From assembly GCA_027489095.1 (NCBI GenBank), contig JAIYAL010000109.1, positions 1-35,387 on the forward strand: DNA of 35,387 nucleotides, given 5' to 3'. The position numbers and the translations under genes were made by a program. This document shows positions 9,227 to 17,969 of this stretch, piece after piece (the first letter of the stretch is position 1; each line of letters starts with the position of its first letter). The notes beneath the pieces were generated by a model. The model searched no databases and was not told the origin of the DNA. It saw only the letters and a list, made by a program, of their open reading frames with translations. Source of the stretch: Erythrobacteraceae bacterium. GTDB taxonomy: Bacteria; Pseudomonadota; Alphaproteobacteria; Sphingomonadales; Sphingomonadaceae.

Positions 9227-9254
9227 TTGGCCCTTTGCGCAGGCGCGCTAAGAT
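9227..9254 (+). promoter_or_regulatory. Possible sigma70-like promoter for the ABC/peptidase pair
   Basis: TTGGCC at 9227-9232 and TAAGAT at 9249-9254 are separated by 16 bp and lie 36 bp before the ABC ATPase start. The match to TTGACA/TATAAT is partial, so this is a candidate only. Confidence 0.35.
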
Positions 9255-9290
9255 GGCCCGACTTCATTCAGGCAATCAGGGGCCCAATTC

Positions 9291-10181
9291 ATGCTCGAAC
9301 TCGCTGGCGTCAGTCACGTCTATCCCAATGGCACGCATGCGCTCGACAATGTCAGCCTGTCGATCCCCAAGGGAATGTTCGGCCTGCTCGGCCCCAACGG
9401 TGCCGGAAAGTCGACGCTGATGCGCACCATCGCGTGCCTGCAGGCGCCCACGGCCGGCAGCATCCGCTTCGACGACATCGACGTGCTCGCCGAGCCTGAC
9501 CGGCTGCGCCGCACGCTGGGCTACCTGCCGCAGGACTTTGGCGTCTACCCGCGCGTTTCGGCCTACCAGATGCTGGATCACATGGCGGTTCTTAAGGGCG
9601 TCAATAACGCGGGCGAGCGCAAGACGATGGTCGAGCACCTGCTCAATCAGACCAACCTGTGGGCGGTGCGCGGCAAGGCGATCGCGGGCTTTTCGGGCGG
9701 GATGCGCCAGCGCTTCGGCATCGCTCAGGCGTTGATCGGAGAACCTGCGCTCATCATCGTCGACGAGCCGACCGCCGGTCTCGACCCCGAAGAACGCAAC
9801 CGCTTCCTCAACCTGCTCGCCGGGATTGGCGAGAACGTGGTGGTGATCCTTTCGACCCACATCGTCGACGATGTCGCCGACCTGTGCCCGCGCATGGCGG
9901 TGCTGGCGGGCGGCAAGCTGCGGCTCGAAGGCGCGCCGCATGATCTGATCCGCTCCACCCAAGGCCGGGTCTGGCAGAAGACCGTGCCCCACACGGCGCT
10001 GGGCGAGATGCAGGCGGCCCACGAAGTCATCTCGCACCGCTTCTTTGCCGGCGAGATCGTGGTCCACGTGCTCGCCGACAGCCAGCCGGAAGGCTTCGCG
10101 CCGGTTTCCGGGGGCCTCGAGGATGTGTACTTCGCGACCCTTGCCGAAACCCGCCGCCCCGTGCCTGCGCAAGCCGCGTAA
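9291..10181 (+). CDS. ABC transporter ATP-binding protein
   Basis: This is the ATPase subunit of an ABC system, 296 aa. Walker A is GPNGAGKST at residues 34-42, the Q-loop region is LPQDFGVYP near 79-87, the ABC signature is FSGGM at 134-138, and Walker B is ALIIVDEPTAGLD from 153. The switch His follows in STHIVDDVADLCPRM. The C-terminal 80 residues lack a recognised domain. It sits 15 bp upstream of the permease/peptidase gene, so the two form one unit and presumably one complex at the inner membrane. The substrate is unknown. ATPases of this subgroup are close to those of ABC-2 exporters. Confidence 0.94.
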   Translation: MLELAGVSHVYPNGTHALDNVSLSIPKGMFGLLGPNGAGKSTLMRTIACLQAPTAGSIRFDDIDVLAEPDRLRRTLGYLPQDFGVYPRVSAYQMLDHMAVLKGVNNAGERKTMVEHLLNQTNLWAVRGKAIAGFSGGMRQRFGIAQALIGEPALIIVDEPTAGLDPEERNRFLNLLAGIGENVVVILSTHIVDDVADLCPRMAVLAGGKLRLEGAPHDLIRSTQGRVWQKTVPHTALGEMQAAHEVISHRFFAGEIVVHVLADSQPEGFAPVSGGLEDVYFATLAETRRPVPAQAA

Positions 10182-10196
10182 GGGAGCGCCAGAGCC

Positions 10197-13100
10197 ATGT
10201 TGACCGCCAGCCTCGCCGCGTTCGAAATCCGTTACCAGCTCAAGAACCCGGTGTTCTGGGTTTCGGTCGCGATCTTCTTCCTGTTGGGCTTCGGCCTTTC
10301 CGCCAGCGACAATGTGAGCTTCGGCTCTCCGGGCGCGGTGCACGAGAATTCGCCCTTCACCGTCACCTTCGCGATGGCGCTGTTCGCGACCTTCTACCTG
10401 TTCGTCATCACCTCCTTCGTTGCCAATGCGGTGGTGCGCGATGACGTGACGAAGTTCGGGCCGATGATCCGCGCCACCCCCGTGGGCCGCACCACCTTCC
10501 TTGCCGGACGCTTCCTCGGCGGGCTCGCCATCGCCATCCTCGGCTATATCGCGATACCGCTGGGCATCGCGGTCGGCTCGGCGATGCCCTGGGTCGACCC
10601 CGAAACAGTCGGGCCGGGAGGCTTTGCGCTGTATGCTTGGCCGTTCCTTGTCATCGCCGTCCCCAACCTGATCCTGTCTTCGGCGCTGTTGTTCAGCCTT
10701 GCGACGCTCACCCGCTCGATGCTGGCAAGCTATATCGGCGTGCTGGTGCTGGTGATGGGCTATCTGGCGGTCAGCATTGTCGCATCGGCGGATCCCGCCA
10801 ACCTCGTGACCGCCGCCCGCTACGAACCGCTCGCCACCGCTGCGATCGGCGAGGCGACGCGCTACTGGACGGCCGCCGAGATGAACACGCGGCTGATCCC
10901 GCTTGAGGGCAATCTGCTGTTCAACCGCATCTTCACGCTGGGCATGGCGGCGGTGTTCCTCGCCATCGCGTGGCTGCGCTTCAGCATGACCGAGCGCGCG
11001 CCTTCGCGCTGGCAGCTGCGGCGCCTTGCCAAGCAGGCTTCGAAGAGCGCCAAGGCCGAGGCCGTCGCGCCGCGTGTGCTCACCGCCCCGGTGCACCGCA
11101 GCTTCGGCCTCGATCACGCGCTCGCTGCCTTCTGGGTGCGCCTCAAGGCCGAAGTGCAGCAGGTGGTCAAGAGCCCCGGCCTCATCGTGCTGCTGCTGAT
11201 CGCGGTTGCCTTCTCGATGCTCAACCTGGTCAACGCGCAGACGACCTACGGCACCGCTTCCTACCCGCTGACCGCCGGCGTGGTCACCACGCTGATCGGC
11301 AGCGTCACATTGTTCAGCCTGATCGTCGCGGTGTTTTACGGCGGCGAGCTGGTATGGCGCGAGCGCGACGTGAAGATCTCCGAGATCATCGATGCGACCC
11401 CGGCGCCCGGCTGGACGGTATTCGTGCCCAAGATCCTTGCGATCTTCACCGTGCTGATCGCCATGTCGCTCGCCGGGATGGCGACCGGCATCGTCTTCCA
11501 GCTCGCCAAGGGCACCGGCAGCATCGATCTGGGCCTCTACATCTCCGCCTTCGTTGTGCCGCAGAGCATCGACCTGCTGCTGATTGCCGTCCTCTCGGTG
11601 TTCTTCCAGGTGATGAGCCCCAACAAGTATGTCGGCTGGGGGATCATCCTCGTCTGGTTCGTGAGCCGCATCTTCCTCAGCAACCTGGGCTATGCCAACA
11701 TGCTCTACACCTTTGGCGCGACGCCGGGTGAGCCACTGAGCGACATGAACGGGACGGGAGGCTTCTGGGTCGGCGGGCTGATCGCGCGTGCCTACTGGGC
11801 GTGCTTCGGGGTGCTGCTGCTGGTTGTCTCGCACTGGGCCTGGCCGCGCGGGACGGTGGTTGCCGTGATGCCGCGCCTGAAGGGCATCCGCAGCCGGATC
11901 AGCCTCCAGTCGGGCGGCCTTGCGCTGGCGGCAGTCGCCGGGATGATCGGCACCGGGCTGGTCATCAACAACAACATCAAGGTGCTCAACACCTACGAGA
12001 CCTCCGACGAGAGCGAGGCGCGCCTTGCCGAGTTCGAGCGCAAGTACCTCAAGTATGAGAGCCTGCCCCGCCCGGTCGTCACCGACGTCGCCTTCGACGT
12101 CGCCATCTATCCCAAGGAGCGCAAGCTTGACGTGACGGGACACTATGACCTGCGCAACGACAGCGGCGTGCCCATCACCGAGCTGCATGTGCGGCAGGCT
12201 GATAGCGAGGTGACCTTCGCGCGCCTCGATATCGCGGGGGCGAAGCTGGCGAGCCATGACAAGCGCCACGCCTACCGCATCTACCGCTTCGACCAGCCGC
12301 TCGCGCCCGGCGCAACAACGCGGCTCGACTTCGCCTCCACGATCTGGCGGCGCGGCTTTGGCAATGGATCGGCGGCGACCGACATCGTCGACAACGGCAC
12401 CTTCGTGAACAATGCGGTGTTCGCCCCGATCATCGGCATGGACCGCAACGGCCTGCTGCAGGATCGCACCCAGCGGCGGCGCCAGGGCCTTTCGTCCGAA
12501 CTGCGCATGGCCAAGCTTGAAGACACCCGTGCGCAGGTGAGCAATTATATCGATGCCGACTGGGTCAATGCGCGCATCACCATCAGCACCGATGCCGACC
12601 AGACCCCGATCGCGCCCGGCGACAAGCTCTCGGACGAGGTGAAGGGTGGCCGCCGTATCGCGGTGTTCCAGAGCACCGCGCCGATCCTCAATTTCTTCTC
12701 GGTGCAATCGGCGCGCTATGCCGTGGCCGAAAAGCAGGCCGGGCCAGTGCGCCTCAGCGTCTTCTACGATCCCAAGCACGCCTGGAACGTGCCTGCCATG
12801 CTCAAGGCGATGGACACCTCGCTCGCCTACTATCAGCGCAACTTCGGGCCTTACCAGTTCGGCTATGCTCGGATCGTCGAATTCCCGGGCTATGATAGTT
12901 TTGCGCAGGCCTTCGCCGGAACCATGCCCTATTCGGAAAGCATCGGATTTGCCGCCGACGTGCGCGATCCGGACGAGATCGATTACGTCACCTACGTCAC
13001 CGCACATGAGGTGGGGCACCAATACTGGGCGCACCAGGTCATCGGCGCGAACGTGCAAGGGCAGACCCTGCTGTCGGAAACGCTGGCGCAATATTCGGCG

Positions 13101-13802
13101 CTGATGGTGATGAAGCAGCTGTACGGCGAGGACAAAATCCGCCGCTTCCTCAAGTTCGAGCTCGACCGCTATCTTTCGGGCCGCAAAAGCGATCCGCTGC
13201 CCGAACAGCCGATGATCCGGGTCGAAAACCAGCAGCACATCCACTACCGCAAGGGCAGCCTGGTGATGTACCTGTTGCAGAGGCGGCTCGGCGAGGATGC
13301 GGTCAATCGCGCGCTGGCGCGGTTGGTGGCCAAGTACCGCTTCAAGGGCGCCCCCTATCCGCGCAGCCTCGATCTCATCACCGAGCTGCGCAAGGAGGCC
13401 AAGACCCCCGAGAGCCAGGCGCTGATCACCGACCTGTTCGAATCCATCACGATCTACGACCTCAAGACCAAGCAGGCCGAGACAGTGAAGCTTCCCGACG
13501 GGCGCTGGCGCACCCGCATCACCATCGAGGCGGGCAAGTTCTATGCCGATGGCAAGGGTGTCGAGAAACCGACGAGCCTCGCCGAGAACATCGAGATCGG
13601 CGTCTTCACCGCAAGGCCCGAGACGGGCGCTTTCGAAAAGGCCAATGTGCTGTCGATGAAGCCCTATCCGGTGCGCGCGGGCAAGCAGGTGATCGAGGTG
13701 ATCACGGCCAAAGAGCCCACGTTCGCCGGGATCGATCCCTACAACTTCTACATCGACCGCAATTCGGACGACAACCTGATGGCGGTCGACGCCCCGAAAT
13801 AG
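10197..13802 (+). CDS. ABC-2-type permease fused to an M1-like (gluzincin) metallopeptidase domain
   Basis: At 1201 aa this is one of the longest genes in the window. The N-terminal half contains two ABC-2-like membrane blocks, about residues 15-270 and 315-600, with hydrophobic helices such as VFWVSVAIFFLLGFGLS and GLIVLLLIAVAFSMLNLV. The C-terminal 550 residues match an M1 aminopeptidase layout: a beta-rich N-domain, then the zinc motif HEVGH at 937-941 and a downstream Glu near 961 (LLSETLAQY). The usual GxMEN exopeptidase loop is not evident; FAGTMPYSESIGF occupies its place. Fusions of this kind are known as ABC permease/M1 proteins, but their substrate is not established. The topology puts the peptidase outside the last helix. 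Transcription probably ends at the hairpin just downstream. Confidence 0.9.
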   Translation: MLTASLAAFEIRYQLKNPVFWVSVAIFFLLGFGLSASDNVSFGSPGAVHENSPFTVTFAMALFATFYLFVITSFVANAVVRDDVTKFGPMIRATPVGRTTFLAGRFLGGLAIAILGYIAIPLGIAVGSAMPWVDPETVGPGGFALYAWPFLVIAVPNLILSSALLFSLATLTRSMLASYIGVLVLVMGYLAVSIVASADPANLVTAARYEPLATAAIGEATRYWTAAEMNTRLIPLEGNLLFNRIFTLGMAAVFLAIAWLRFSMTERAPSRWQLRRLAKQASKSAKAEAVAPRVLTAPVHRSFGLDHALAAFWVRLKAEVQQVVKSPGLIVLLLIAVAFSMLNLVNAQTTYGTASYPLTAGVVTTLIGSVTLFSLIVAVFYGGELVWRERDVKISEIIDATPAPGWTVFVPKILAIFTVLIAMSLAGMATGIVFQLAKGTGSIDLGLYISAFVVPQSIDLLLIAVLSVFFQVMSPNKYVGWGIILVWFVSRIFLSNLGYANMLYTFGATPGEPLSDMNGTGGFWVGGLIARAYWACFGVLLLVVSHWAWPRGTVVAVMPRLKGIRSRISLQSGGLALAAVAGMIGTGLVINNNIKVLNTYETSDESEARLAEFERKYLKYESLPRPVVTDVAFDVAIYPKERKLDVTGHYDLRNDSGVPITELHVRQADSEVTFARLDIAGAKLASHDKRHAYRIYRFDQPLAPGATTRLDFASTIWRRGFGNGSAATDIVDNGTFVNNAVFAPIIGMDRNGLLQDRTQRRRQGLSSELRMAKLEDTRAQVSNYIDADWVNARITISTDADQTPIAPGDKLSDEVKGGRRIAVFQSTAPILNFFSVQSARYAVAEKQAGPVRLSVFYDPKHAWNVPAMLKAMDTSLAYYQRNFGPYQFGYARIVEFPGYDSFAQAFAGTMPYSESIGFAADVRDPDEIDYVTYVTAHEVGHQYWAHQVIGANVQGQTLLSETLAQYSALMVMKQLYGEDKIRRFLKFELDRYLSGRKSDPLPEQPMIRVENQQHIHYRKGSLVMYLLQRRLGEDAVNRALARLVAKYRFKGAPYPRSLDLITELRKEAKTPESQALITDLFESITIYDLKTKQAETVKLPDGRWRTRITIEAGKFYADGKGVEKPTSLAENIEIGVFTARPETGAFEKANVLSMKPYPVRAGKQVIEVITAKEPTFAGIDPYNFYIDRNSDDNLMAVDAPK

Positions 13803-13809
13803 CCGAAAG

Positions 13810-13845
13810 CCAGAAAAGGGGGAGCCTGTGCGCTCCCCTTTCTGG
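13810..13845 (+). terminator. Strong stem-loop after the permease/peptidase gene
   Basis: CCAGAAAAGGGGGAGC pairs with GCTCCCCTTTCTGG around a loop of about six bases; two arm bases bulge. The hairpin begins 8 bp after the stop codon. There is no long T-run after it, so it may act as a terminator or as an mRNA-stabilising end. Confidence 0.6.
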
Positions 13846-13886
13846 TGGGGCATGGGCAATGCGCCGGTGGTGCGGCGATCAGGGCC

Positions 13887-13902
13887 GGTGGCGGAGCAGG
13901 TG
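13887..13902 (+). repeat. Left copy of the 16-bp island-border repeat (att-like)
   Basis: GGTGGCGGAGCAGGTG is identical to 23566-23581. The bases on both sides differ (c before, t after here; a before, g after in the right copy), so the match is exactly 16 bp. It would be the displaced copy of the tRNA-Ser 3' end. Confidence 0.75.
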
Positions 13903-13976
13903 TCCGCCAAGCCCGATGCCGAAGAAGCGCGTTAATGCGCACAGCCATGTGAGCGCGGTTCTGAAGCGGTGGCAGT

Positions 13977-15014
13977 TTAAAAGCTGACCGTCCGATACTT
14001 CGAAATGCGCGAGAGCACATTGCTGCCAGACACACGCCAAGTTTGCGGATTTACCGTCGCACGCAGGCCACCGGACGGGTCATGGATGATGATCTGTCCA
14101 TTGGCATCCGTGCCGACCGCCAGCACATAGTGCCCATAACCACCATACGGGCCCCACAATATGACCGGATTGCCTTGGCGCATCTGCTCAAGCAGGACAT
14201 CGGCCGTAGGCGGTTCCTTGTCGCCGCTTATGCCGCTGATGGTGTAGGGCCCAGCCTGATCCGTCCAAGTGGCAGGCCCAATCCGGTAGCGCCGGTTGCC
14301 TCTAGCATGTTCAATCATGGCATAGACCGCTGCAAGGCAGGCAAGATCCTTGCGCGCGCTCTTCGTGTCCACAGTGTCTATCGCATTGGCCCACTCAACC
14401 GACTGGTAGAGCGAGGTTGTAGCGACATGCTGGTTATAAAGAGGAAATGAGGTGGGAAGCGTGATCGCTCCGACCGATCGGGCACCTTCTGACTGAAAAT
14501 GGAGCGGCGCAGTGAAGGCTGAGCATCCGGCTTTGTTGCAGGCTCTGACGTTCCAGCGATAGCTTCGGCCACGTTCGATGACGGCGGTGTAGGATGTGCG
14601 CGGGCTGCGTGTATCGACCAGCATCGTATTCGTTGTGGTGTCACGGATGCCGAAATCATATTCGGTGGCACCATCAACCGGAGCCCACGCGATAGTGACC
14701 CGGTTGCCGCTGAGAACTTGGCCAGGTGCGGACGCAGCCCCGGGTGATAGAGCACGCGGCATGGCTGGGCGGGACGCGGCAGGCGAGGCGCCCTCGCGGG
14801 GCGCTTGGGGGCCGGATCCACTCCGATCTCGTCGTTCGTCAGCCAGGCAGCGGGATCGATCACGCCCGGTCAGCCGATCGCAGGGCCCCTGCGCCTCAGC
14901 CGAAGTTGCACTACCGAATGACCAAACGGCCAACGCGGTAATCGACAATGCAGCAATTGTTGCCAAGATCTTTTGCATACCGCCTCCAATGCCACCCATC
15001 ACGTTTGAGCTCAT
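13977..15014 (-). CDS. Secreted Fn3 plus papain-fold (C39-like) cysteine peptidase homologue
   Basis: This is the last gene of the six-gene island operon. ATG 15014 overlaps the upstream stop (ATGA) and gives 345 aa. ATG 14978, preceded by GGAGG, gives 333 aa and a cleaner signal peptide (MQKILATIAALSITALAVW). After a Pro/Ala/Arg linker comes a fibronectin-III-like domain (VTIAWAPVDGATEYDFGIRD, then YRWNVRACNKAGCSAF). A peptidase-like domain follows: PLYNQ, a candidate nucleophile in KDLACLAAVYAMIEH, and a His/Asp pair in YGHYVLAVGTDANGQ and IIIHDPSGG. This is the C39/peptidase C39-like-2 pattern, although the usual Gly after Cys is Leu here, so activity is not assured. The likely location is the periplasm or outside the cell. 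The substrate is unknown; proteins of the neighbouring operon are possible targets. Confidence 0.75.
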   Translation of the reverse strand: MSSNVMGGIGGGMQKILATIAALSITALAVWSFGSATSAEAQGPCDRLTGRDRSRCLADERRDRSGSGPQAPREGASPAASRPAMPRALSPGAASAPGQVLSGNRVTIAWAPVDGATEYDFGIRDTTTNTMLVDTRSPRTSYTAVIERGRSYRWNVRACNKAGCSAFTAPLHFQSEGARSVGAITLPTSFPLYNQHVATTSLYQSVEWANAIDTVDTKSARKDLACLAAVYAMIEHARGNRRYRIGPATWTDQAGPYTISGISGDKEPPTADVLLEQMRQGNPVILWGPYGGYGHYVLAVGTDANGQIIIHDPSGGLRATVNPQTWRVSGSNVLSRISKYRTVSF

Positions 15015-15649
15015 GTCCGGCGCCGCGGCGCCCAGTTGCCTTCGGTGTCGCGGCACCATTCCTGGCCGCCTGCGCCGCCATCGCCGCTAACAAGGCGACA
15101 TTCCATCCCGCCGGTGGCGCGATAAGCGATGGCCTGGGCCCTCACCTTTGGCTTGCGCCCGCCATCACGCCAGCGCATCATGAGACTACCTGGTTGCGGC
15201 CTGATCACGACCTGTTGTCGGATCGGGCAAGGATCCTTGCCGCCGCGGTGGTTCAGCGATTCCGCGAACACAAAATCCGTCCCTTCGATCCCAATCAAAG
15301 TAAGCTGGCTGCGGCAGATCGTAGATGGCCGCTGCGCATCGCCAGCGAAGTAGCTGACCACGGCTTCTGGCATTCCAGGCCGAAAGCCACCAATCTTGAC
15401 CTCCACGTTGTAATTGGTCTTGAGTTTGTAGGTTGGCGCATCAAGCACGACTTGCCACGATCCTATCGCTTCATCGGGAACCTTGAGGGCAGGTGTGGCC
15501 GCGCCCCGGAACGCGGGAGCCGACGTTACGCCTGGCAGCGGTGCGCTTTGTGCGAACAGCGGCGCTGCCAACACGCTGACAGCACCGCCCAGAATCAGGC
15601 CGCACCTAACCAGCCCGAACTCCCCTCGCCGCGTGGTCGAGGCTGCCAT
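15011..15649 (-). CDS. Secreted protein of unknown function
   Basis: The protein has 212 aa from ATG 15649, which lies one base after the upstream stop. An N-terminal signal (LVRCGLILGGAVSVLAAPLF) is followed by a small beta-rich domain beginning near IGSWQVVLDAPTYKLKTNYN. It contains several cysteines (TICRSQ, DPCPIR, MECRLV, EWCRDT) that could form disulfides in the periplasm. The C-terminal part (RWRDGGRKPKVRAQAIAYRA, then GGMECRL) is basic. I do not recognise the family. It overlaps the peptidase gene by 4 bp, so the two are probably translated together. A frame extends upstream to 15721, but that would overlap the previous gene and precede the signal peptide. Confidence 0.72.
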   Translation of the reverse strand: MAASTTRRGEFGLVRCGLILGGAVSVLAAPLFAQSAPLPGVTSAPAFRGAATPALKVPDEAIGSWQVVLDAPTYKLKTNYNVEVKIGGFRPGMPEAVVSYFAGDAQRPSTICRSQLTLIGIEGTDFVFAESLNHRGGKDPCPIRQQVVIRPQPGSLMMRWRDGGRKPKVRAQAIAYRATGGMECRLVSGDGGAGGQEWCRDTEGNWAPRRRT

Positions 15650-15650
15650 G

Positions 15651-16646
15651 TCAGCGCCTCGACCGGGCTTGATGAGAGGCAAGCTGTCGCTCCGCGTGGC
15701 GACGGCGATCGAGCCGCTCAATTGCCTCGTTGGCGTAACGCTCGCTCCGGTTGAGTTCGAATACCCGGCGATAGAGCGTCTCGGCTACGTCGTACTCACG
15801 CCGCGATTCGGCGCAGAGGCCCAGATTGAACAGGCTCGGGCCATGATCAGGCACAAGCTGATCGACTTCGGCCCAGAGCGTACAGGCCGACGTCACGTTC
15901 CGTTTGGTCAGTTTGATGCCTTCCTTAAACTTCTTCTTGGCATCGTTCTGGAGGCCATCAGTGCCTTCCTTGACACGGATATCGTCACGGACTTCCAGCG
16001 GTGCGAATTGCAGGCGCAGCTCGGTGGCGACCCTCGAGACGAGCTGCCCGACCGTCGCTTCGATGGTCGGCGCATCCCCCGCATTCGGACAGATCAGCTG
16101 CGAGTCTTCGGCGTTGGAGGCCACGCCGTAAACGCGTTCACGACGGCGGCCTTCGACCTTCAGGGTATACCTCAGGGTGGCAATCTGCCGGGCGCAGGTA
16201 ATGATCACATCGCGCCACTGCTTGCACCTGCCTTTGTTGTCCTCATAGGCGCACTCGCGGGAGCGCACATCTTCACGCCGGGTTTCCATACTGCTGGCGG
16301 CACTACCGGTCACTGTTCCGTCAGCCCCTCCTTTTGCGCGATAAGGGACCATACTGAAATAAGACGCACCGCGCACTCGGACCTCGGCCAGCCCCTGTTC
16401 GAGCTGGATCGCAAGGGCCTGTCCGTCCTCGCCCGTGAACGGGCCGATCGCCAGTGAGTTCAGGGCGGCCAGCTGGTCACTCCCCGCAGGGTAGACGCCC
16501 TCGATCGGCAGGGTTTCCGCCTTGAGCGGCGCATGGGCCGCGCCGACAATCGCTCCCAAGGTGATCAGCATCCCGAATGCACGGCAATAGTGCACCCGGC
16601 CGTTCACGGACTGCTCCCTGTCCTGTTGAATCGAAGCTCTTATCAT
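15651..16646 (-). CDS. Exported repeat protein with CsgG/TolB-N-like N-terminal region and C-terminal TPR-like helices
   Basis: From ATG 16646, preceded by AAGGGGAG, the protein has 331 aa. A Sec signal (AFGMLITLGAIVGAAHA) leads into a region reading SLAIGPFTGEDGQALAIQLE and YFSMVPYRAKG, which resembles the start of CsgG- or TolB-N-like alpha/beta domains. Two Cys pairs follow (RECAYEDNKGRCKQW, VIITCARQ, LICPNAG). The last 110 residues are helical, with a TPR-like unit (CTLWAEVDQLVPDHGPSLFN, AESRREYDVAETLYRRVFEL) and a very basic tail. A role as periplasmic assembly factor or scaffold fits but is inference. It is separated from the lipoprotein gene by 19 bp and from the next gene by one base. 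Confidence 0.72.
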   Translation of the reverse strand: MIRASIQQDREQSVNGRVHYCRAFGMLITLGAIVGAAHAPLKAETLPIEGVYPAGSDQLAALNSLAIGPFTGEDGQALAIQLEQGLAEVRVRGASYFSMVPYRAKGGADGTVTGSAASSMETRREDVRSRECAYEDNKGRCKQWRDVIITCARQIATLRYTLKVEGRRRERVYGVASNAEDSQLICPNAGDAPTIEATVGQLVSRVATELRLQFAPLEVRDDIRVKEGTDGLQNDAKKKFKEGIKLTKRNVTSACTLWAEVDQLVPDHGPSLFNLGLCAESRREYDVAETLYRRVFELNRSERYANEAIERLDRRRHAERQLASHQARSRR

Positions 16647-16665
16647 GGGGCTCCCCTTCGGCTGA

Positions 16666-17967
16666 TCAGCGTTCGGATGCGGTGATGGCGATGGCGCTCT
16701 TTGCATTGTCATTACCGATCTGAACCATCGGGTCAGACGCGTCGCCCTTCAGATCCTTGCCTTGAATCTCGAAGCTGAAGTTGCGCATCCCGCCAAACGG
16801 CAGATCGTTGGCGAACTCAGGCTCGCCGCCAGGTTGCGGCGACCAGGCCTGGGCAAACCCCTTATCATCTGAGGCGATCTTGCAGATCGTCGCGCTAGAA
16901 CAGGAAATCTGTCCGGTCAGAGGGATGGGCTTGTTGATCCCGCCCAGCATCGTCAGCCACGAGGAAGAAAGGTTTCCCTTGCCATCATCGGCAATCCGCA
17001 GCGTCACACGCTCGTTACGGCCCGGATAGGCGGCTTCCCCTTCGTAGTAGCGGACCGTCTTCGGCGCGCGTTCCCCGGCCATCGGCTTGCCCGACGAATA
17101 TGACACGAGCCGCCCGCCCTGAGCGAGCAGGAAGCCTTCGAGGAACTCCTTGCCCTTGGGTGCGACACCTTCAGGCTGGACGATCATCACATCGGACAGG
17201 CCGAAATCGCCGCCAGCCTTGAACCCGGCATCGCGGCCCTGCGTATGCGGGGTATCGGTCGATTCCGGATCCTCGAAGCCGGCCGCGCTCAGATCGGTGA
17301 CAATCACGTAGCGGGCAAGTGTGCCCTTGGGCGGCTCCAGCACCCCGCGCGAGGCGCGGATCGCGCTGAACAGGCTTGATGCCGGGATCGGTCCGGTCTG
17401 CGGCTCGGGTGCATCGACGCCGGACTTGGCGGCGTTGGTCAGGCCGCCTACGACTGCGATCTGGAACTGCTCGGCATCCTTCGCCATGCCCGACAGCGCA
17501 TCGCCCGTGAAGAACTCGCTGAGGCCGGAATTGCCATTGCGAGCTTTGGCCTCTTCATCCGCCGAGAGCCCAGGAATGCATCCGGTGAAAACCTCCTGCG
17601 CGGGAGATCCATCCGTAGGCACCAGCAGGATCGTGATGCGTTCGCGCGGATCGCTGAGGCCGCTGGCAAGCGCCAGTGCCGGGTTGGTGAAGGCGAGGCC
17701 CAGATCGCGGATAAAGGCATTGCGTTCGGCAAATTCGGTCGCGAGCGCCGCCTTCTTCAACACCTTGGCATCGATGAGGATGAATGTCTGGCGCAGCGGG
17801 GCGGTCAGCCCTGCCTTGTCGCAGTAAGCTTCTGCGCGGATAGGATCGGCTCGACCGACCGTTCCTTCATTACCGGGTCCGTCTTCGCCTTTGATCCAGC
17901 CACAGCCTGCCAAGCCGAACGCAAGGATTGCCGCGGCAGATGCTCTCAGGATAGAATTTCTGCTCAT
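16666..17967 (-). CDS. Large lipoprotein, possibly with a von Willebrand A-like fold
   Basis: The 433-aa protein has a clear lipobox (FGLAGC, Cys22), so it is probably anchored to a membrane face in the periplasm. The N-terminal domain alternates strands and helices (TFILIDAKVLKK, ITILLVPTDGS, then FTGCIPG, and later YVIVTDLSAAGF and VMIVQPEGV). This order recalls a Rossmann/VWA-like fold, but the metal-site DxSxS motif is absent. The C-terminal 130 residues are beta-rich (VTLRIADDGKGNLSSSWLTM, MRNFSFEIQGKDL). I do not recognise the family; the VWA suggestion is weak. The start codon is 2 bp from the stop of the membrane-protein gene, so it is in the same operon. Confidence 0.75.
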   Translation of the reverse strand: MSRNSILRASAAAILAFGLAGCGWIKGEDGPGNEGTVGRADPIRAEAYCDKAGLTAPLRQTFILIDAKVLKKAALATEFAERNAFIRDLGLAFTNPALALASGLSDPRERITILLVPTDGSPAQEVFTGCIPGLSADEEAKARNGNSGLSEFFTGDALSGMAKDAEQFQIAVVGGLTNAAKSGVDAPEPQTGPIPASSLFSAIRASRGVLEPPKGTLARYVIVTDLSAAGFEDPESTDTPHTQGRDAGFKAGGDFGLSDVMIVQPEGVAPKGKEFLEGFLLAQGGRLVSYSSGKPMAGERAPKTVRYYEGEAAYPGRNERVTLRIADDGKGNLSSSWLTMLGGINKPIPLTGQISCSSATICKIASDDKGFAQAWSPQPGGEPEFANDLPFGGMRNFSFEIQGKDLKGDASDPMVQIGNDNAKSAIAITASER

Positions 17968-17969
17968 GG

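Noticed and set aside
9276..13910. Open frame of 1544 codons on the minus strand
   Set aside because: It is antisense to the ABC ATPase and permease/peptidase genes, and its His/Arg/Asp/Gln-rich, low-complexity translation is typical of a shadow frame in high-G+C DNA.
13928..13941. GCGCGTTAATGCGC imperfect palindrome near the left island border
   Set aside because: It is short and has one mismatched pair; nothing links it to recombination or regulation.
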